Part shown: one piece after another, positions 1 through 7,600 of the stretch | Layout: every line of letters begins with the position of its first letter | Position numbering within the stretch: position 1 is the stretch's first letter | NCBI GenBank assembly: GCA_002478145.1 | Contig: DLMI01000129.1 | Span: 142,352 to 160,946, forward strand | Direction of reading: 5' to 3' | DNA: 18,595 nt | Source of the DNA: Acidobacteria bacterium UBA7540 | GTDB taxonomy: Bacteria; Acidobacteriota; Terriglobia; UBA7540 | Program-made: the position numbers and the translations under genes | The notes under the pieces: model-generated | Told to the model about the DNA's origin: nothing | The model's database searches: none | Seen by the model: only the letters and a program-made list of their open reading frames with translations

Positions 1-1479
1 CTGAAAGTCTTGCGGGACCACTTGACCTTGGCGGCTCGAGGGACAGCAACAATCCCCATGATGCGCGCGGGGATTGCCTCTCCTCTCCAAGGGAAGCAAA
101 AAGAGGTCATGGGCATCGGCAGTCCCGAGCGCCACGAGAAAACCCCGCCACCGGAAGTGGATACCTACACGGTGGCCGTGTGGAATGCTGAGCACACGAT
201 TCTTTACGATGTGCAATTCACTACGCCCGCCATTGTGAGGCCCCCGGAACGCGAGCTCCCCATACCTTACAGCAGGAATTACATGCACCCCTATGACTCG
301 GATATCGACTTCGTTCAATATCGCAGCTTTTACGCGCCAGGACAGGTCTCTCCCGTTATCACGCTGGATCACTCGCGAACGCTCTACCGTGCGGGAGACC
401 GGGCCAGAGTCCTCGGCACGCTAAGGAATTCGGGGAGCGAAACTTGGAGAGATACGGAACTTCGGGCAACCATCCTGGACACCGCCGGGAAAGCCCTCCA
501 GAAGGCAACGCTCCTCTCTGGGATCAATCTTGGCGCTGCACAAAGGCAGGCAGTGGCGGTGGACGCCTGGGCGATCCCTGCCCATCAGGCGCCCGGCACT
601 TATCGCATAAGGCTGGAGTTACTCGGCGCGGGTGGGAGACTGCTGGGCGAGGCCGGAACGGAGATCGCCGTCAATAGGTTACCGGCCTCTGTGCTGGTGT
701 TTTGCCCGCACGAAGACGACGAGTACTCCTATGCGGGCTTGATCCGCGCCGCTGTCGAGGCGGGCATTCCGGTGCGGGTCGTGATCCTCACCGGTGGTGA
801 CGTCGGGGCCTGCGAGCGCTACTACGACAAGCCTTGTGGGCCGAACGAGGCGCGCGAGTTCGGGATGGTCCGCATGGAGGAAAGCCGCGAAGCTTTGGAA
901 CACATCGGCCTCACCCGCGACAAGGCGGATTACATTGGCCTGCCGGATGGCGGCTCAGGAGCCATCTGGTCACAACACGTCAAACCCTCGAATCCGTTTA
1001 CGTCCGTGTACCTGGCGTGCGATCACGCGCCTTATGAGCAAGTGCTGAAGCCCAATTTGCCGTATGCGCGTGACTCCGTGATCGGCACAATCGAACAGAT
1101 CATTTCCGACTTCCATCCGGCTCTGATCGCTCTGCCCCATCCTGACGAGCGACACGTGGATCACCGCACCACCAATTGGTTCGTCATCAAGGCCTGCCAG
1201 GAATTGCTCCGCGAGCAGAGGATCGATCCGCAGACTATCATTTGGGGCGATCGAGTATACGGCGCCGGCGGTTTCAAGCCTGCCCCTTACAAGTACGATG
1301 GAGTTGTGGTTTACCTGAGCGGCGAGGCCGCGGCGCTCAAGCAGGAGATGAGCTGGGTTTACCAGTCGCAGGACGGGAACCTGGCCGAAGGGATGAAGAA
1401 AACCTTTTCTGAGCTCCCTCGCCAGGAAGAACACGTTCGCATCCTGGATTGGCAGGAACACGAAGGGTGGAACGAGTAA
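1..1479 (+). CDS. PIG-L (LmbE-like) family deacetylase with N-terminal beta-sandwich region, 5'-partial
   Basis: The frame is open from the first base and the first start-like codon is a TTG at 10, so the true start is probably upstream of the window. Residues are counted from that TTG. The first ~115 residues are not recognised; ~115-225 look like an Ig/CARDB-type beta-sandwich (GDRARVLGTLRNSGSETW). From ~228 the PIG-L fold begins, with the metal-site motif PHEDDE (H234, D236-D237) in place of the usual AHPDDE, and the second signature HPDERHVDH (H377-H385). Family knowledge: PIG-L enzymes are Zn-dependent hydrolases removing N-acetyl groups from GlcNAc-type substrates. The appended sandwich suggests an exported, carbohydrate-facing enzyme, but any signal peptide lies outside the window. 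The substrate cannot be told. The stop codon runs directly into a 7-bp repeat array. Confidence 0.85.
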   Translation: MKVLRDHLTLAARGTATIPMMRAGIASPLQGKQKEVMGIGSPERHEKTPPPEVDTYTVAVWNAEHTILYDVQFTTPAIVRPPERELPIPYSRNYMHPYDSDIDFVQYRSFYAPGQVSPVITLDHSRTLYRAGDRARVLGTLRNSGSETWRDTELRATILDTAGKALQKATLLSGINLGAAQRQAVAVDAWAIPAHQAPGTYRIRLELLGAGGRLLGEAGTEIAVNRLPASVLVFCPHEDDEYSYAGLIRAAVEAGIPVRVVILTGGDVGACERYYDKPCGPNEAREFGMVRMEESREALEHIGLTRDKADYIGLPDGGSGAIWSQHVKPSNPFTSVYLACDHAPYEQVLKPNLPYARDSVIGTIEQIISDFHPALIALPHPDERHVDHRTTNWFVIKACQELLREQRIDPQTIIWGDRVYGAGGFKPAPYKYDGVVVYLSGEAAALKQEMSWVYQSQDGNLAEGMKKTFSELPRQEEHVRILDWQEHEGWNE

Positions 1480-1521
1480 ATTTTGGATTTTAGATTTTGG
1501 ATTTCAAATTTTCGATTTTGA
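1480..1521. repeat. Heptamer array, ATTTTRG dialect (copy 1)
   Basis: Six consecutive 7-bp units begin at the base after the TAA stop of the PIG-L gene: ATTTTGG, ATTTTAG, ATTTTGG, then three degenerate units. The same dialect recurs at 3471-3519 and 10087-10119. It resembles the short tandemly repeated repetitive sequences known from cyanobacterial spacers. No coding function is seen. Confidence 0.8.
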
Positions 1522-1562
1522 AAGCCTGCAGGTCCCCCGCAGGCCAAGGCAAACCTCGAGTC

Positions 1563-1666
1563 ATCGGGTGAACCGTTGATCGGGAGATCGGGTGAATAGG
1601 AAGTGAATTCGGGTTACGTTGTTCTTTGTTCGTCCGATCACCCGATCGCCAGATCTCCCGATCACT
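1563..1666. repeat. Octamer arrays in inverted orientation between convergent genes
   Basis: Four 8-bp units related to ATCGGGTG lie at 1563-1594, and four units of the complementary sense (CGATCACC type) at 1635-1666. GATCGGGAGATC at 1578-1589 is an exact 12-bp inverted match to 1652-1663, so the spacer could fold into one long stem between the converging PIG-L and isomerase genes. The last unit contains the isomerase stop codon. A bidirectional terminator role is possible, but there is no U-tract. Confidence 0.65.
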
Positions 1667-2567
1667 AGAGCCGCGCTGCATTGAGCGCATCCTCACGGGC
1701 GCGCCGGAGGCTTGCGACAGGGTCACCTGTGGGAAAGAACTCCATGGCCACGTAGCGGTCGTACTTCAGGGCGGCAAGCTTCTTATAAATGTTGGTGTAG
1801 TTGATTTCGCCCGTCCCAGGCTCGTGCCGCCCGGGAACATCGGCCACGTGCATCAACCCCACCTTCTCGATATTCTTTTCCAACTTTTCAATCAGGTTGC
1901 CTTCGGAAATCTGCTCGTGGAAAAAGTCGTAGAGGAATTTTACCCGTGGGTGGCCCACACTGGTGATGATTTCGAACCCTTCTGCCACTGACCAAAGGTA
2001 ATAGCGCGGATTCTCTTCAAGGTCGATATTCTCGAGCAGAATTGTGAGATCCTTCTTCTCCGCAATTTCCGCCGCTCGCTTCAAGCCTTCAATGCAGCTC
2101 TGGTGCTGGTCGTTATGCGACTTCCCCGGCACCACGTTGCCCGACAGGACAATGATGGCGGGACATTCGATCTTCTCCATAGCCGGAAGCGCCTGGCGCA
2201 GGTCGGAGAGAAATGCTTCCCGCGCGTCCGGGTCTGCTATGCCATGCGCGAGCCCGGCCGTTACGTCAAAGGTGATTCCGAGTTCACGTCGCTTGCGGTT
2301 GGCTCTGCGGAAGTCCTCATCCGACCAGTTCTTATACTCCCTACCTACCAATTCCACAGCGTGGTAGCCGGCCTCCGCCACCTTTTCAAGGCGGTCTTCA
2401 AACGGCAGCTTTTGAAATACCGTCCATAGCATCACGGAGATTTTGAACGCTGCTCCAGAGACTTCTCCTTCCGCCAGCGCAGATTCTGAGTGGACCGGCA
2501 AGCCCGCCAGGGCAGGCGCAGCCAAAGCCGTTCCGGCAAGAGTACGACCGAATTGACGTCGATTCAT
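1665..2567 (-). CDS. Tat-exported TIM-barrel sugar isomerase, hydroxypyruvate isomerase-like
   Basis: This 300-residue protein starts at the ATG at 2567, preceded by GAGG eight bases upstream; an in-frame ATG at 2609 lacks a Shine-Dalgarno and would bury the signal. The N-terminus MNRRQFGRTLAGTALAAPAL is a twin-arginine signal peptide. The rest is an AP-endonuclease-2/xylose-isomerase-like TIM barrel. The block HVADVPGRHEPGTGEINY (240-257) matches the hydroxypyruvate isomerase (Hyi) group. Likely metal ligands are E179 (LLENID), D214 (YDFFHEQ) and E276 (AMEFFP). Hyi interconverts hydroxypyruvate and tartronate semialdehyde in the cytoplasm, so export argues for a different keto-sugar substrate. 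It converges on the PIG-L gene. Family membership is firm; the exact reaction is unknown. Confidence 0.88.
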   Translation of the reverse strand: MNRRQFGRTLAGTALAAPALAGLPVHSESALAEGEVSGAAFKISVMLWTVFQKLPFEDRLEKVAEAGYHAVELVGREYKNWSDEDFRRANRKRRELGITFDVTAGLAHGIADPDAREAFLSDLRQALPAMEKIECPAIIVLSGNVVPGKSHNDQHQSCIEGLKRAAEIAEKKDLTILLENIDLEENPRYYLWSVAEGFEIITSVGHPRVKFLYDFFHEQISEGNLIEKLEKNIEKVGLMHVADVPGRHEPGTGEINYTNIYKKLAALKYDRYVAMEFFPTGDPVASLRRAREDALNAARL

Positions 2568-2954
2568 GGTTGTGACCTCGGCTTCATGCACAGGGTTTGC
2601 TTCTCGCACCCAGGTCCGCCTCAGAGCTCAAATCCCATGTCTCTTCACTGGCGCACGACAAAGCACGGGAACGACAAAAACCTGGGCCAGCATGAGGAGT
2701 GCGATATTCTAACCGGGTGAGGATACAAGACAACAAGCATCGATAACAAACAAATTCTTGCTGTCCTGATTGCAGCCACAGTTGTCAAAGACAGATTGGC
2801 TGCGGTGATTCTCAGCGCGCCCCGCATCCAACTCATTCCCCTGAACGCTGCTGGAGGAGTCTCGCAAGAACGAGTGTTGCCACTCCCGGCCTCTCGCGTT
2901 GATCGTCTCGTCTTAAGTTTGCTCTTGAGCTTCGATGAGGGCACTCGTGAGTCA
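2568..2954. other. Gene-free spacer between the isomerase and the unknown small gene
   Basis: 387 bp. Apart from the candidate promoter at 2706-2733 I see no convincing gene, repeat array or terminator. Open frames crossing it on either strand have unnatural composition (runs of Ser/Arg/Cys) and no ribosome-binding site. Confidence 0.5.
2706..2733 (-). promoter_or_regulatory. Possible sigma70-like promoter for the TIM-barrel isomerase gene
   Basis: On the minus strand TTGTCT (2728-2733) and TAGAAT (2706-2711) are separated by 16 bp, about 140 bp upstream of the ATG at 2567. Both boxes match consensus at four or five of six bases. This is sequence resemblance only. Confidence 0.3.
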
Positions 2955-3344
2955 TTAGCCCCTCGTGTCTCCGACTGCCCGGAGGTAGCCATCCACCATC
3001 TTGGAGAAGCTGCGGACAAGGGGCGGAAGTTCGTGCACCGCAAAGCCCGCCGCCTGCTTGATGGTCTCGGTGGTCCCGAGGAGCTCGGTGATAGAATCGA
3101 GCGTTTCGGTAATCGGATATTCGACTCCGACCAGACGGGTGGGATTGAACCGTACGAAGTTCTTCAGCTCCCGCTCGATTTTGTCGGCGGTGGCCAGGAC
3201 GCCACGTTGTTTCTCGCGAAACAAGTCCCAGGCGGGCCCCGATCCCGGAAAGCCCTCCATGGCGTGCTTGTGGCCGAGGTATTCGAGTTCGCATCCCAGC
3301 CACTCCAGATCCTGTGCGAGCTTGAGGAGCGCCGGTTCAACCAT
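2955..3344 (-). CDS. Small helical protein of unknown function
   Basis: 130 residues from the ATG at 3344 (MVEPALLKLAQDLEWLGCEL). A start at 3395 is possible but would lie inside the 7-bp repeat array, so it is unlikely. Upstream is only a weak GGA six bases before the ATG. Codons are strongly G/C at third positions and the composition is natural, mostly amphipathic helix, with no signal peptide or membrane segment. No family is recognised. It reads toward the isomerase gene on the same strand, 387 bp away, so it is probably a separate transcript. A long frame on the opposite strand (2796-3359) is taken as its shadow because its composition looks antisense. Confidence 0.6.
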   Translation of the reverse strand: MVEPALLKLAQDLEWLGCELEYLGHKHAMEGFPGSGPAWDLFREKQRGVLATADKIERELKNFVRFNPTRLVGVEYPITETLDSITELLGTTETIKQAAGFAVHELPPLVRSFSKMVDGYLRAVGDTRG

Positions 3345-3384
3345 AGTAGTCCATTCTAGTATAATCGGCGGGTGCGGAGGGAAG

Positions 3385-3437
3385 TCATCAGTCATCAGTT
3401 TTCAGTTTTCAGTTGTCAGTCGTCCCGCCGCGACGGG
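3385..3437. repeat. Heptamer array, TNNTCAG dialect, with GC palindrome
   Basis: Six 7-bp units run from 3385 to 3426 (TCATCAG twice, TTTTCAG twice, TTGTCAG, TCGTCCC). The array ends in a near-perfect palindrome, CCCGCCGCGACGGG (3424-3437), followed by TCAGTTG. The same palindrome followed by the same TCAGTTG occurs at 11449-11469, and further palindrome copies lie at 13460 and 13494. Confidence 0.8.
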
Positions 3438-3470
3438 TCAGTTGAAGAAACGGGGCAGGGGGCCGGGGCA

Positions 3471-3519
3471 ATTTTGGATTTTAGATTTTAGATTTCAGAT
3501 TTTAGATTTTGGATTTTGG
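3471..3519. repeat. Heptamer array, ATTTTRG dialect (copy 2)
   Basis: Seven perfectly phased 7-bp units of consensus ATTTTRG, one with ATTTCAG. The array lies 100 bp upstream of the aldo/keto reductase start and is the longest and cleanest of the three copies of this dialect. Confidence 0.85.
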
Positions 3520-3619
3520 ATTGTCCCCATCTGCCACGTACCTTCTGGCTCCTGACATCTGTCTTCTGATTTCTTCGCTCACGCGGTCCTGAACAACAAT
3601 CGTAACTTGTGAGGGCGAT

Positions 3620-4591
3620 ATGGAATACCGAATTCTTTCCACCACAGATTTAAAGGTTTCGCGGCTCTGCTTCGGCACCATGACCTTCGGGTCGCAAACT
3701 GACGAGGCCGCTGCCGCGAGAATCGTCGACCTGTGCATCGATGCAGGAATAAACTTCTTCGATACCGCAAACGTCTACAACAAAGGCGCAGCCGAAACCA
3801 TCCTTGCAAAGGCCTTGGCTGGCAAACGCCAGAAGGTGATCCTGGCAACCAAGGTGTGTGGCAAAATGGGCGACGGCCCCGATGAGAGCGGACTTTCACG
3901 CGCCGCCCTTCACAAAGCTCTGGAGGCAAGTCTCGAGCGGCTGCAAACCGATTATGTGGACCTCTACTACCTCCACCTGCCGGATTACACGGTGCCGATT
4001 GAAGAAACGCTCGCCGCCCTGGATGAGGTGGTCCGCGCGGGAAAAGTGCGCTATCCGGCGGTGTCGAACTACGCCGCCTGGCAGGTTTGCGAAATCCACT
4101 GGATCGCGAAGAAGAATGGGTTCAGGCCGCCCTGCGTCTCGCAGCCGATGTACAACGTCCTGACGCGTGCCATTGAAGAGGAGTACCTGGCATTCTGCAA
4201 GCGGTTCAACGTCGCCGTGGTGCCGTACAATCCGCTGGCCGGGGGGCTGCTCACGGGCAAGCACTCGAAGCAGCGCGGGCCGATGGTGGGAACACGCTTT
4301 GATGGAAACAAGATGTATCTCGACCGCTACTGGCACGACGACTACTTTGCCGCCCTGGAAGAACTGGCGGGCATCGCGCGCGCCGCCGGGAAAACCCTGG
4401 TGGAACTCGCGTTTCAATGGCTGTTCAGCCAAGCGCAGGTGGACTCCATCATCCTGGGCGCCTCGCGAATCGAACAGCTCGATGAAAACCTGAAAGCCTG
4501 CCAAGGCGGCAAACTCGATGAATCTCTCCTGGCCCGCTGCGATGCAGTCTGGAAACGGCTAAGAGGTATCACGCCCAAGTACAATAGATAG
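3620..4591 (+). CDS. Aldo/keto reductase
   Basis: 323 residues, a normal length for the family. The ATG at 3620 has GAGGG five bases upstream. The NADPH-dependent AKR (beta/alpha)8 barrel is recognised from FFDTANVYNKG with catalytic D48 and Y53, K78 in ATKVCGK, and H119 in LYYLHLPD, giving the full Asp-Tyr-Lys-His tetrad. The motif VSNYAAWQV and the cofactor-binding tail (IILGASRIEQLDENL) are also present. These enzymes reduce aldehydes and ketones of sugars or other small molecules in the cytoplasm. The sequence is closest to the sugar-type or beta-subunit-like bacterial AKRs, but the substrate cannot be fixed. Its stop codon lies only 7 bp from the converging toxin gene, leaving no room for a separate terminator. 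Confidence 0.93.
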   Translation: MEYRILSTTDLKVSRLCFGTMTFGSQTDEAAAARIVDLCIDAGINFFDTANVYNKGAAETILAKALAGKRQKVILATKVCGKMGDGPDESGLSRAALHKALEASLERLQTDYVDLYYLHLPDYTVPIEETLAALDEVVRAGKVRYPAVSNYAAWQVCEIHWIAKKNGFRPPCVSQPMYNVLTRAIEEEYLAFCKRFNVAVVPYNPLAGGLLTGKHSKQRGPMVGTRFDGNKMYLDRYWHDDYFAALEELAGIARAAGKTLVELAFQWLFSQAQVDSIILGASRIEQLDENLKACQGGKLDESLLARCDAVWKRLRGITPKYNR

Positions 4592-4598
4592 TTCGTTC

Positions 4599-4901
4599 TC
4601 AGGTGTCCTTTTCCTCCATCGGTTCCGCCGGGAGCTGTGCTCCATGCCAGCATGCAACCACCCAGATGGTCCTGTCCTCACGACGGTAGAAAAAACGATA
4701 GGGCGGAACAATCACCTCGCGAAAGGGAAGATCCGGAAACTCTGGAATGAGCCGACCGGACTCCGGATATCGCGTGAGGCGTCGGAGTGCGCGCTCAGCT
4801 CTCTTCCGGAACTTGATGGCTGCCTGCGGATTGTGCTGCAGAATATAGGACACCGCCTGGAGAAACTGGATTCGTCCGGAGGGTGTGAACCGGACTTTCA
4901 C
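4599..4901 (-). CDS. ParE/RelE-superfamily toxin
   Basis: 100 residues with the type II toxin pattern: an N-terminal strand-helix (VRFTPSGRIQFLQAVSYI), a helix rich in Arg, the loop RYPESGRLIPEFPDLP, and the C-terminal strands REVIVPPYRFFYRR and WVVACWHGAQLP. Family knowledge: ParE members poison gyrase, while RelE members cleave mRNA; the PYRFFYR...VVACWHG form is usual in ParE-like proteins, but the target is not decidable here. It overlaps the upstream antitoxin by 4 bp (ATGA), so translation is coupled. It converges on the aldo/keto reductase gene. Confidence 0.88.
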   Translation of the reverse strand: MKVRFTPSGRIQFLQAVSYILQHNPQAAIKFRKRAERALRRLTRYPESGRLIPEFPDLPFREVIVPPYRFFYRREDRTIWVVACWHGAQLPAEPMEEKDT

Positions 4902-5179
4902 TTTGGGCCACCGGCAAGAAGTGCGTCTGCCCCAGCTAGGACCTCATCCAGATCGAATCCCCTCCCAGCCCTGATTTCTTGTTCGCCGCGTGCCAGGAGA
5001 TGCAGAAGTTGCCGCTCGTGTTCACTGCGTTCGTAGGCTTCCATGCTCACAAGAACCGCCGCGGCCCTTCCCCGTTGCGTAATTACGACAGGTTGCCTCG
5101 ATGACTTGACGCGCTTCAAGGCGGCGGCAGCGTCCTGTCGAAGGTCGGTAATCGGGATGATCGCGGGAACCTTGGCCAT
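4898..5179 (-). CDS. Phd/YefM-family antitoxin
   Basis: 93 residues. The start at 5179 has GGAGG eight bases upstream. The N-terminal half has the Phd/YefM DNA-binding signature: IPITDLRQDAAAALKRV, then PVVITQRGRAAAVLVSMEAYE. The remainder (HERQLLHLLARGEQEIRAG) is the helical toxin-binding tail. Such antitoxins neutralise the partner toxin and repress their own promoter. It is the first gene of a two-gene operon with the toxin and has a clear promoter and a candidate operator upstream. Confidence 0.9.
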   Translation of the reverse strand: MAKVPAIIPITDLRQDAAAALKRVKSSRQPVVITQRGRAAAVLVSMEAYERSEHERQLLHLLARGEQEIRAGRGFDLDEVLAGADALLAGGPK

Positions 5180-5192
5180 AAACGTAACCTCC

Positions 5193-5204
5193 AGAAGTAC
5201 GTCT
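5193..5204. promoter_or_regulatory. Candidate operator of the toxin-antitoxin operon
   Basis: AGAAGTACGTCT is a 12-bp palindrome with one mismatched pair, located between the -10 box and the antitoxin ribosome-binding site. A direct repeat CTGGAGGT also flanks it, one copy being the ribosome-binding site. Autorepression by Phd-type antitoxins makes this a plausible binding site. Confidence 0.35.
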
Positions 5205-5205
5205 A

Positions 5206-5235
5206 AAGATACCTCCAGTGTTCCTTAGCTGTCAA
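5206..5235 (-). promoter_or_regulatory. Sigma70-like promoter of the toxin-antitoxin operon
   Basis: On the minus strand there is a perfect -35 box TTGACA (5230-5235), an 18-bp spacer and the -10 box TATCTT (5206-5211), placed 27 bp upstream of the antitoxin ATG. Confidence 0.6.
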
Positions 5236-5659
5236 GGGCCCAATTGTTTTGGAGGTCTAGCGGTTACGCGTGAGCGGCACCGTTGCGGGCTGGCCATTGA
5301 CACACATTCGCTGCGGACCCTGCCCGCTGGGATTGCATCCCTTCGTAGGGCCAATCCCGCCATGCGGGATTGGCCTCGGCCGGGGCAAGCCCCGGCCCTA
5401 CAATCGGTACGACCCGAAAGCGCCCATGTGCCCGAGTTCAGGGCAACACGAGCCGCAGACGCGAACGCGGCGTCCGCGCTGCGAATACCGCGTCGCGAAT
5501 CTCGCCATCCCCCATCGGCGACGGCCCCGATGGCCGCGAAAGTCTCTACCTGCTGCTTTTTCGTCCTCTCGTTTTCAGCAAAAGGGCCGTCGATTTTCTG
5601 AAAAGGGAACCTCTGCGCTGCAGGCTTCGGAAATCCACTTTAGGGGCTGCCTTCGGGGC
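5236..5659. other. Gene-free stretch upstream of the ara operon
   Basis: About 420 bp containing the double palindrome at 5345-5401. The overlapping open frames on the plus strand are rich in Pro, Arg and Cys, have no ribosome-binding site, and run into the araB start in the wrong frame. I see no gene here. Confidence 0.5.
5345..5401. repeat. Double-hairpin palindromic element
   Basis: Two perfect hairpins lie back to back. The first has a 12-bp stem (GGCCAATCCCGC, loop CAT, 5349-5375); the second has a 9-bp stem (GGCCGGGGC, loop AA, 5378-5397). GTAGGG at 5345 and CCCTAC at 5396 form an outer inverted pair sharing bases with the inner stems. No U-tract follows, so an intergenic REP/MITE-like repeat is more likely than a terminator. 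Confidence 0.65.
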
Positions 5660-5688
5660 TTGACAGATGGCGGAGAATCCCGTAGGGT
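5660..5688 (+). promoter_or_regulatory. Candidate promoter of the ara operon
   Basis: A perfect TTGACA (5660-5665) is followed after 17 bp by a weak -10 box TAGGGT (5683-5688). The leader to the araB ATG would be about 125 nt. The LacI-type operator overlaps the -10 box. Confidence 0.45.
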
Positions 5689-5699
5689 AAGCGCTTGCA
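5686..5699. promoter_or_regulatory. LacI/GalR-family operator upstream of araB
   Basis: GGTAAGCGCTTGCA matches the LacI-family/cre consensus TGNAANCGNTTNCA at every defined base except the first, with a perfect AAGCGCTT core. It overlaps the candidate -10 box, the right place for sugar-relieved repression. The regulator gene is not in the window. Confidence 0.6.
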
Positions 5700-5703
5700 T
5701 TTT

Positions 5704-5727
5704 GTGGGTCTTCCTGTCGAGACCCAC
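5704..5727 (+). promoter_or_regulatory. Hairpin in the ara operon leader
   Basis: GTGGGTCT pairs perfectly with AGACCCAC across an 8-nt loop just downstream of the operator. No U-tract follows. It may stabilise the leader mRNA; no riboswitch class is recognised. Confidence 0.35.
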
Positions 5728-5817
5728 TGTGGATAGGCGCTTGGGCCGCCCTCGCCGAATGAGCAGCGTCAGCCTGTCCGGTGACTCGACCGAATCCGAT
5801 TTCAAAGTGAGCCCTCT

Positions 5818-7497
5818 ATGTCAAAGGAAAAATTCGTTTTGGGAATCGACTACGGTACTGAATCGGGCCGCGTGGTGGTGATCCGCGCGCGCAATGGGGA
5901 AGAGATCGCCTCTGCGGTAATCCCGTACCCCGATGGGGTGATTGACGAGAGGCTGCCGGGCGGGCCGCGCCTGGAGCCTGATTGGGCTTTGCAGAACCCG
6001 CGCGATTACCTCTTCGTGGCCGAAAAGGGAGTTCCCAAGGCGCTGAAAGCCGCCCAGGTCAAGGCCGAGGATGTCATTGGAATCGGCACGGACTTCACGG
6101 CGTCTTCGCCCCTGCCCGTCAAGAGCGACGGCACACCACTCTGTTTTCTTTCGCAGTACCGCAAGCGCCCGCATGCCTGGGTGAAGCTCTGGAAGCACCA
6201 TGCCGCGCAACCGGAAGCGAACCAGATCAACGAAGTGGGGCGGGAACGGAACGAAGAGTTCATCCAAGTTTATGGCGGCAAGTATTCTTCCGAGTGGTTT
6301 TTCTCCAAAGTCTTGCAGGTGCTGAACGAGGATGCCGAGATTTACGAGGCCACTGATCGGTTCATCGAAGGCGCCGACTGGATTGTCTGGCAGTTGACGG
6401 GTGAAGAGAAGAGGAACACGTGTACGGCCGGTTACAAGGCCATGTGGATCAAAGGCCAGGGATTCCCATCCCGGGAGTTCTTCCGCACCATAAACCCGCG
6501 TCTTGAGAACGTTATCGAGACAAAGGTGGGGACAGACTTCTACCCGCTTGGCCAAAAGGCGGGGGGGCTGACAGCATTCTGGGCTCGGAAGACGGGGCTG
6601 AAGGAAGGCACCCCAGTCTCGATAGGCAATGTTGATGCACACGTAGCCGTCCCCGCTTGCACGGTAACCCAGCCCGGTTCTCTCGTGATGATCATGGGGA
6701 CTTCGATTTGCCACATGGTGCTCGGCAAGGAACGCCAGATGGTGGAGGGCATGTGCGGGACAGTGGAAGATGGAATTGTCCCAGGCTGGTGGGGCTTCGA
6801 AGCCGGACAATCCGCCGTCGGCGATATCTTCGCCTGGTTCTTCGAGCACGGCGTTCCGGATTATATCCACCGTGAAGCGCGCAAATTGAAAGTCCCCTTC
6901 GCCACCGCACTCGAGAAGCGCGCCGCCGCCCTCAAACCTGGGGAGTCAGGGCTGCTGGCGCTCGACTGGTGGAATGGCAATCGCTCCGTGCTGGTGGACG
7001 TTGACTTGACCGGTGTGCTGCTCGGAATGACCCTGGCCACCAAGGCCGAAGAAATCTATCGTGCCTTGATCGAAGCCACCGCCTTTGGCACGCGAACGAT
7101 CATCGAAGCCTTTGAATCGAAGGGCGTGGAAGTGAAAGCCCTTGTGGCCTGCGGGGGCCTGCCGGAAAAGAATAAGCTGCTCATGCAAATTTATGCCGAT
7201 GTGACCGGACGAGAGATTAGGATCGCGGAACGGCTTCAGACTTGTTCTGCCTTGGGCTCAGCCATGCACGGCGCGGTTGCTGCCGGGCACTCGGGCGGCG
7301 GCTACGATACCATCGCTGAGGCTGCAGGTCATATGGCCCACGTGCAGAAACTGACTTACCGGCCGAAGGCCGACAACCACGCAATCTACAATCGGCTCTT
7401 CAAAGAGTACCAAACTCTGCACGACTATTTCGGCCGCGGCGCCAACGATGTGATGAAGAGGCTCAAAGCTTTGCGCCGCGAGCAGGCGGCACATTAA
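5818..7497 (+). CDS. araB: L-ribulokinase
   Basis: 559 residues, the usual AraB length (~560). It is an FGGY carbohydrate kinase: the N-terminal phosphate loop [10 protein letters not shown] (9-18), the AraB-typical [11 protein letters not shown] (119-129), YSSEWFFSK, catalytic Asp at D273 (GNVDAHVAV), MGTSICHM (293-300), [15 protein letters not shown] (326-340) and the C-terminal ACGGLPEKN. It phosphorylates L-ribulose to L-ribulose 5-phosphate in the cytoplasm. The ribosome-binding site is weak (GTGAG), but homology begins directly at [11 protein letters not shown]. It is the first gene of an operon with araD and a symporter, and sits behind a LacI-type operator. The araA isomerase that would supply L-ribulose is absent from the window. 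Other FGGY kinases such as rhamnulokinase fit less well. Confidence 0.9.
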   Translation: MSKEKFVLGIDYGTESGRVVVIRARNGEEIASAVIPYPDGVIDERLPGGPRLEPDWALQNPRDYLFVAEKGVPKALKAAQVKAEDVIGIGTDFTASSPLPVKSDGTPLCFLSQYRKRPHAWVKLWKHHAAQPEANQINEVGRERNEEFIQVYGGKYSSEWFFSKVLQVLNEDAEIYEATDRFIEGADWIVWQLTGEEKRNTCTAGYKAMWIKGQGFPSREFFRTINPRLENVIETKVGTDFYPLGQKAGGLTAFWARKTGLKEGTPVSIGNVDAHVAVPACTVTQPGSLVMIMGTSICHMVLGKERQMVEGMCGTVEDGIVPGWWGFEAGQSAVGDIFAWFFEHGVPDYIHREARKLKVPFATALEKRAAALKPGESGLLALDWWNGNRSVLVDVDLTGVLLGMTLATKAEEIYRALIEATAFGTRTIIEAFESKGVEVKALVACGGLPEKNKLLMQIYADVTGREIRIAERLQTCSALGSAMHGAVAAGHSGGGYDTIAEAAGHMAHVQKLTYRPKADNHAIYNRLFKEYQTLHDYFGRGANDVMKRLKALRREQAAH

Positions 7498-7556
7498 ACG
7501 CTCAATTGCCAGCCACCGGCCGCCGGCAAGAAAGAGACGGACTGACTCCTGGGTGG

Positions 7557-7591
7557 TAGCTGATACCTGATAGACTGCTGACGAGTGATAA
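7557..7591. repeat. Degenerate heptamer array, TANCTGA dialect, inside the ara operon
   Basis: TAGCTGA and TACCTGA are followed by three degenerate 7-bp units, filling the araB-araD spacer up to ten bases before the araD ATG. It belongs to the same family as the array at 10149-10190. Confidence 0.5.
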
Positions 7592-7600
7592 CTTTTGCCT

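Noticed and set aside
2796..3359. 187-codon plus-strand frame opposite the small unknown gene
   Set aside because: No ribosome-binding site and an antisense-like composition; the minus-strand frame has better codon use and a more natural protein.
5270..5881. 203-codon plus-strand frame upstream of and into araB
   Set aside because: Pro/Arg/Cys-rich, crosses the double palindrome and the promoter, and overlaps araB in another frame.
5821..6870. 349-codon minus-strand frame inside araB
   Set aside because: It is antisense to a gene with every AraB motif and is explained by high third-position GC.
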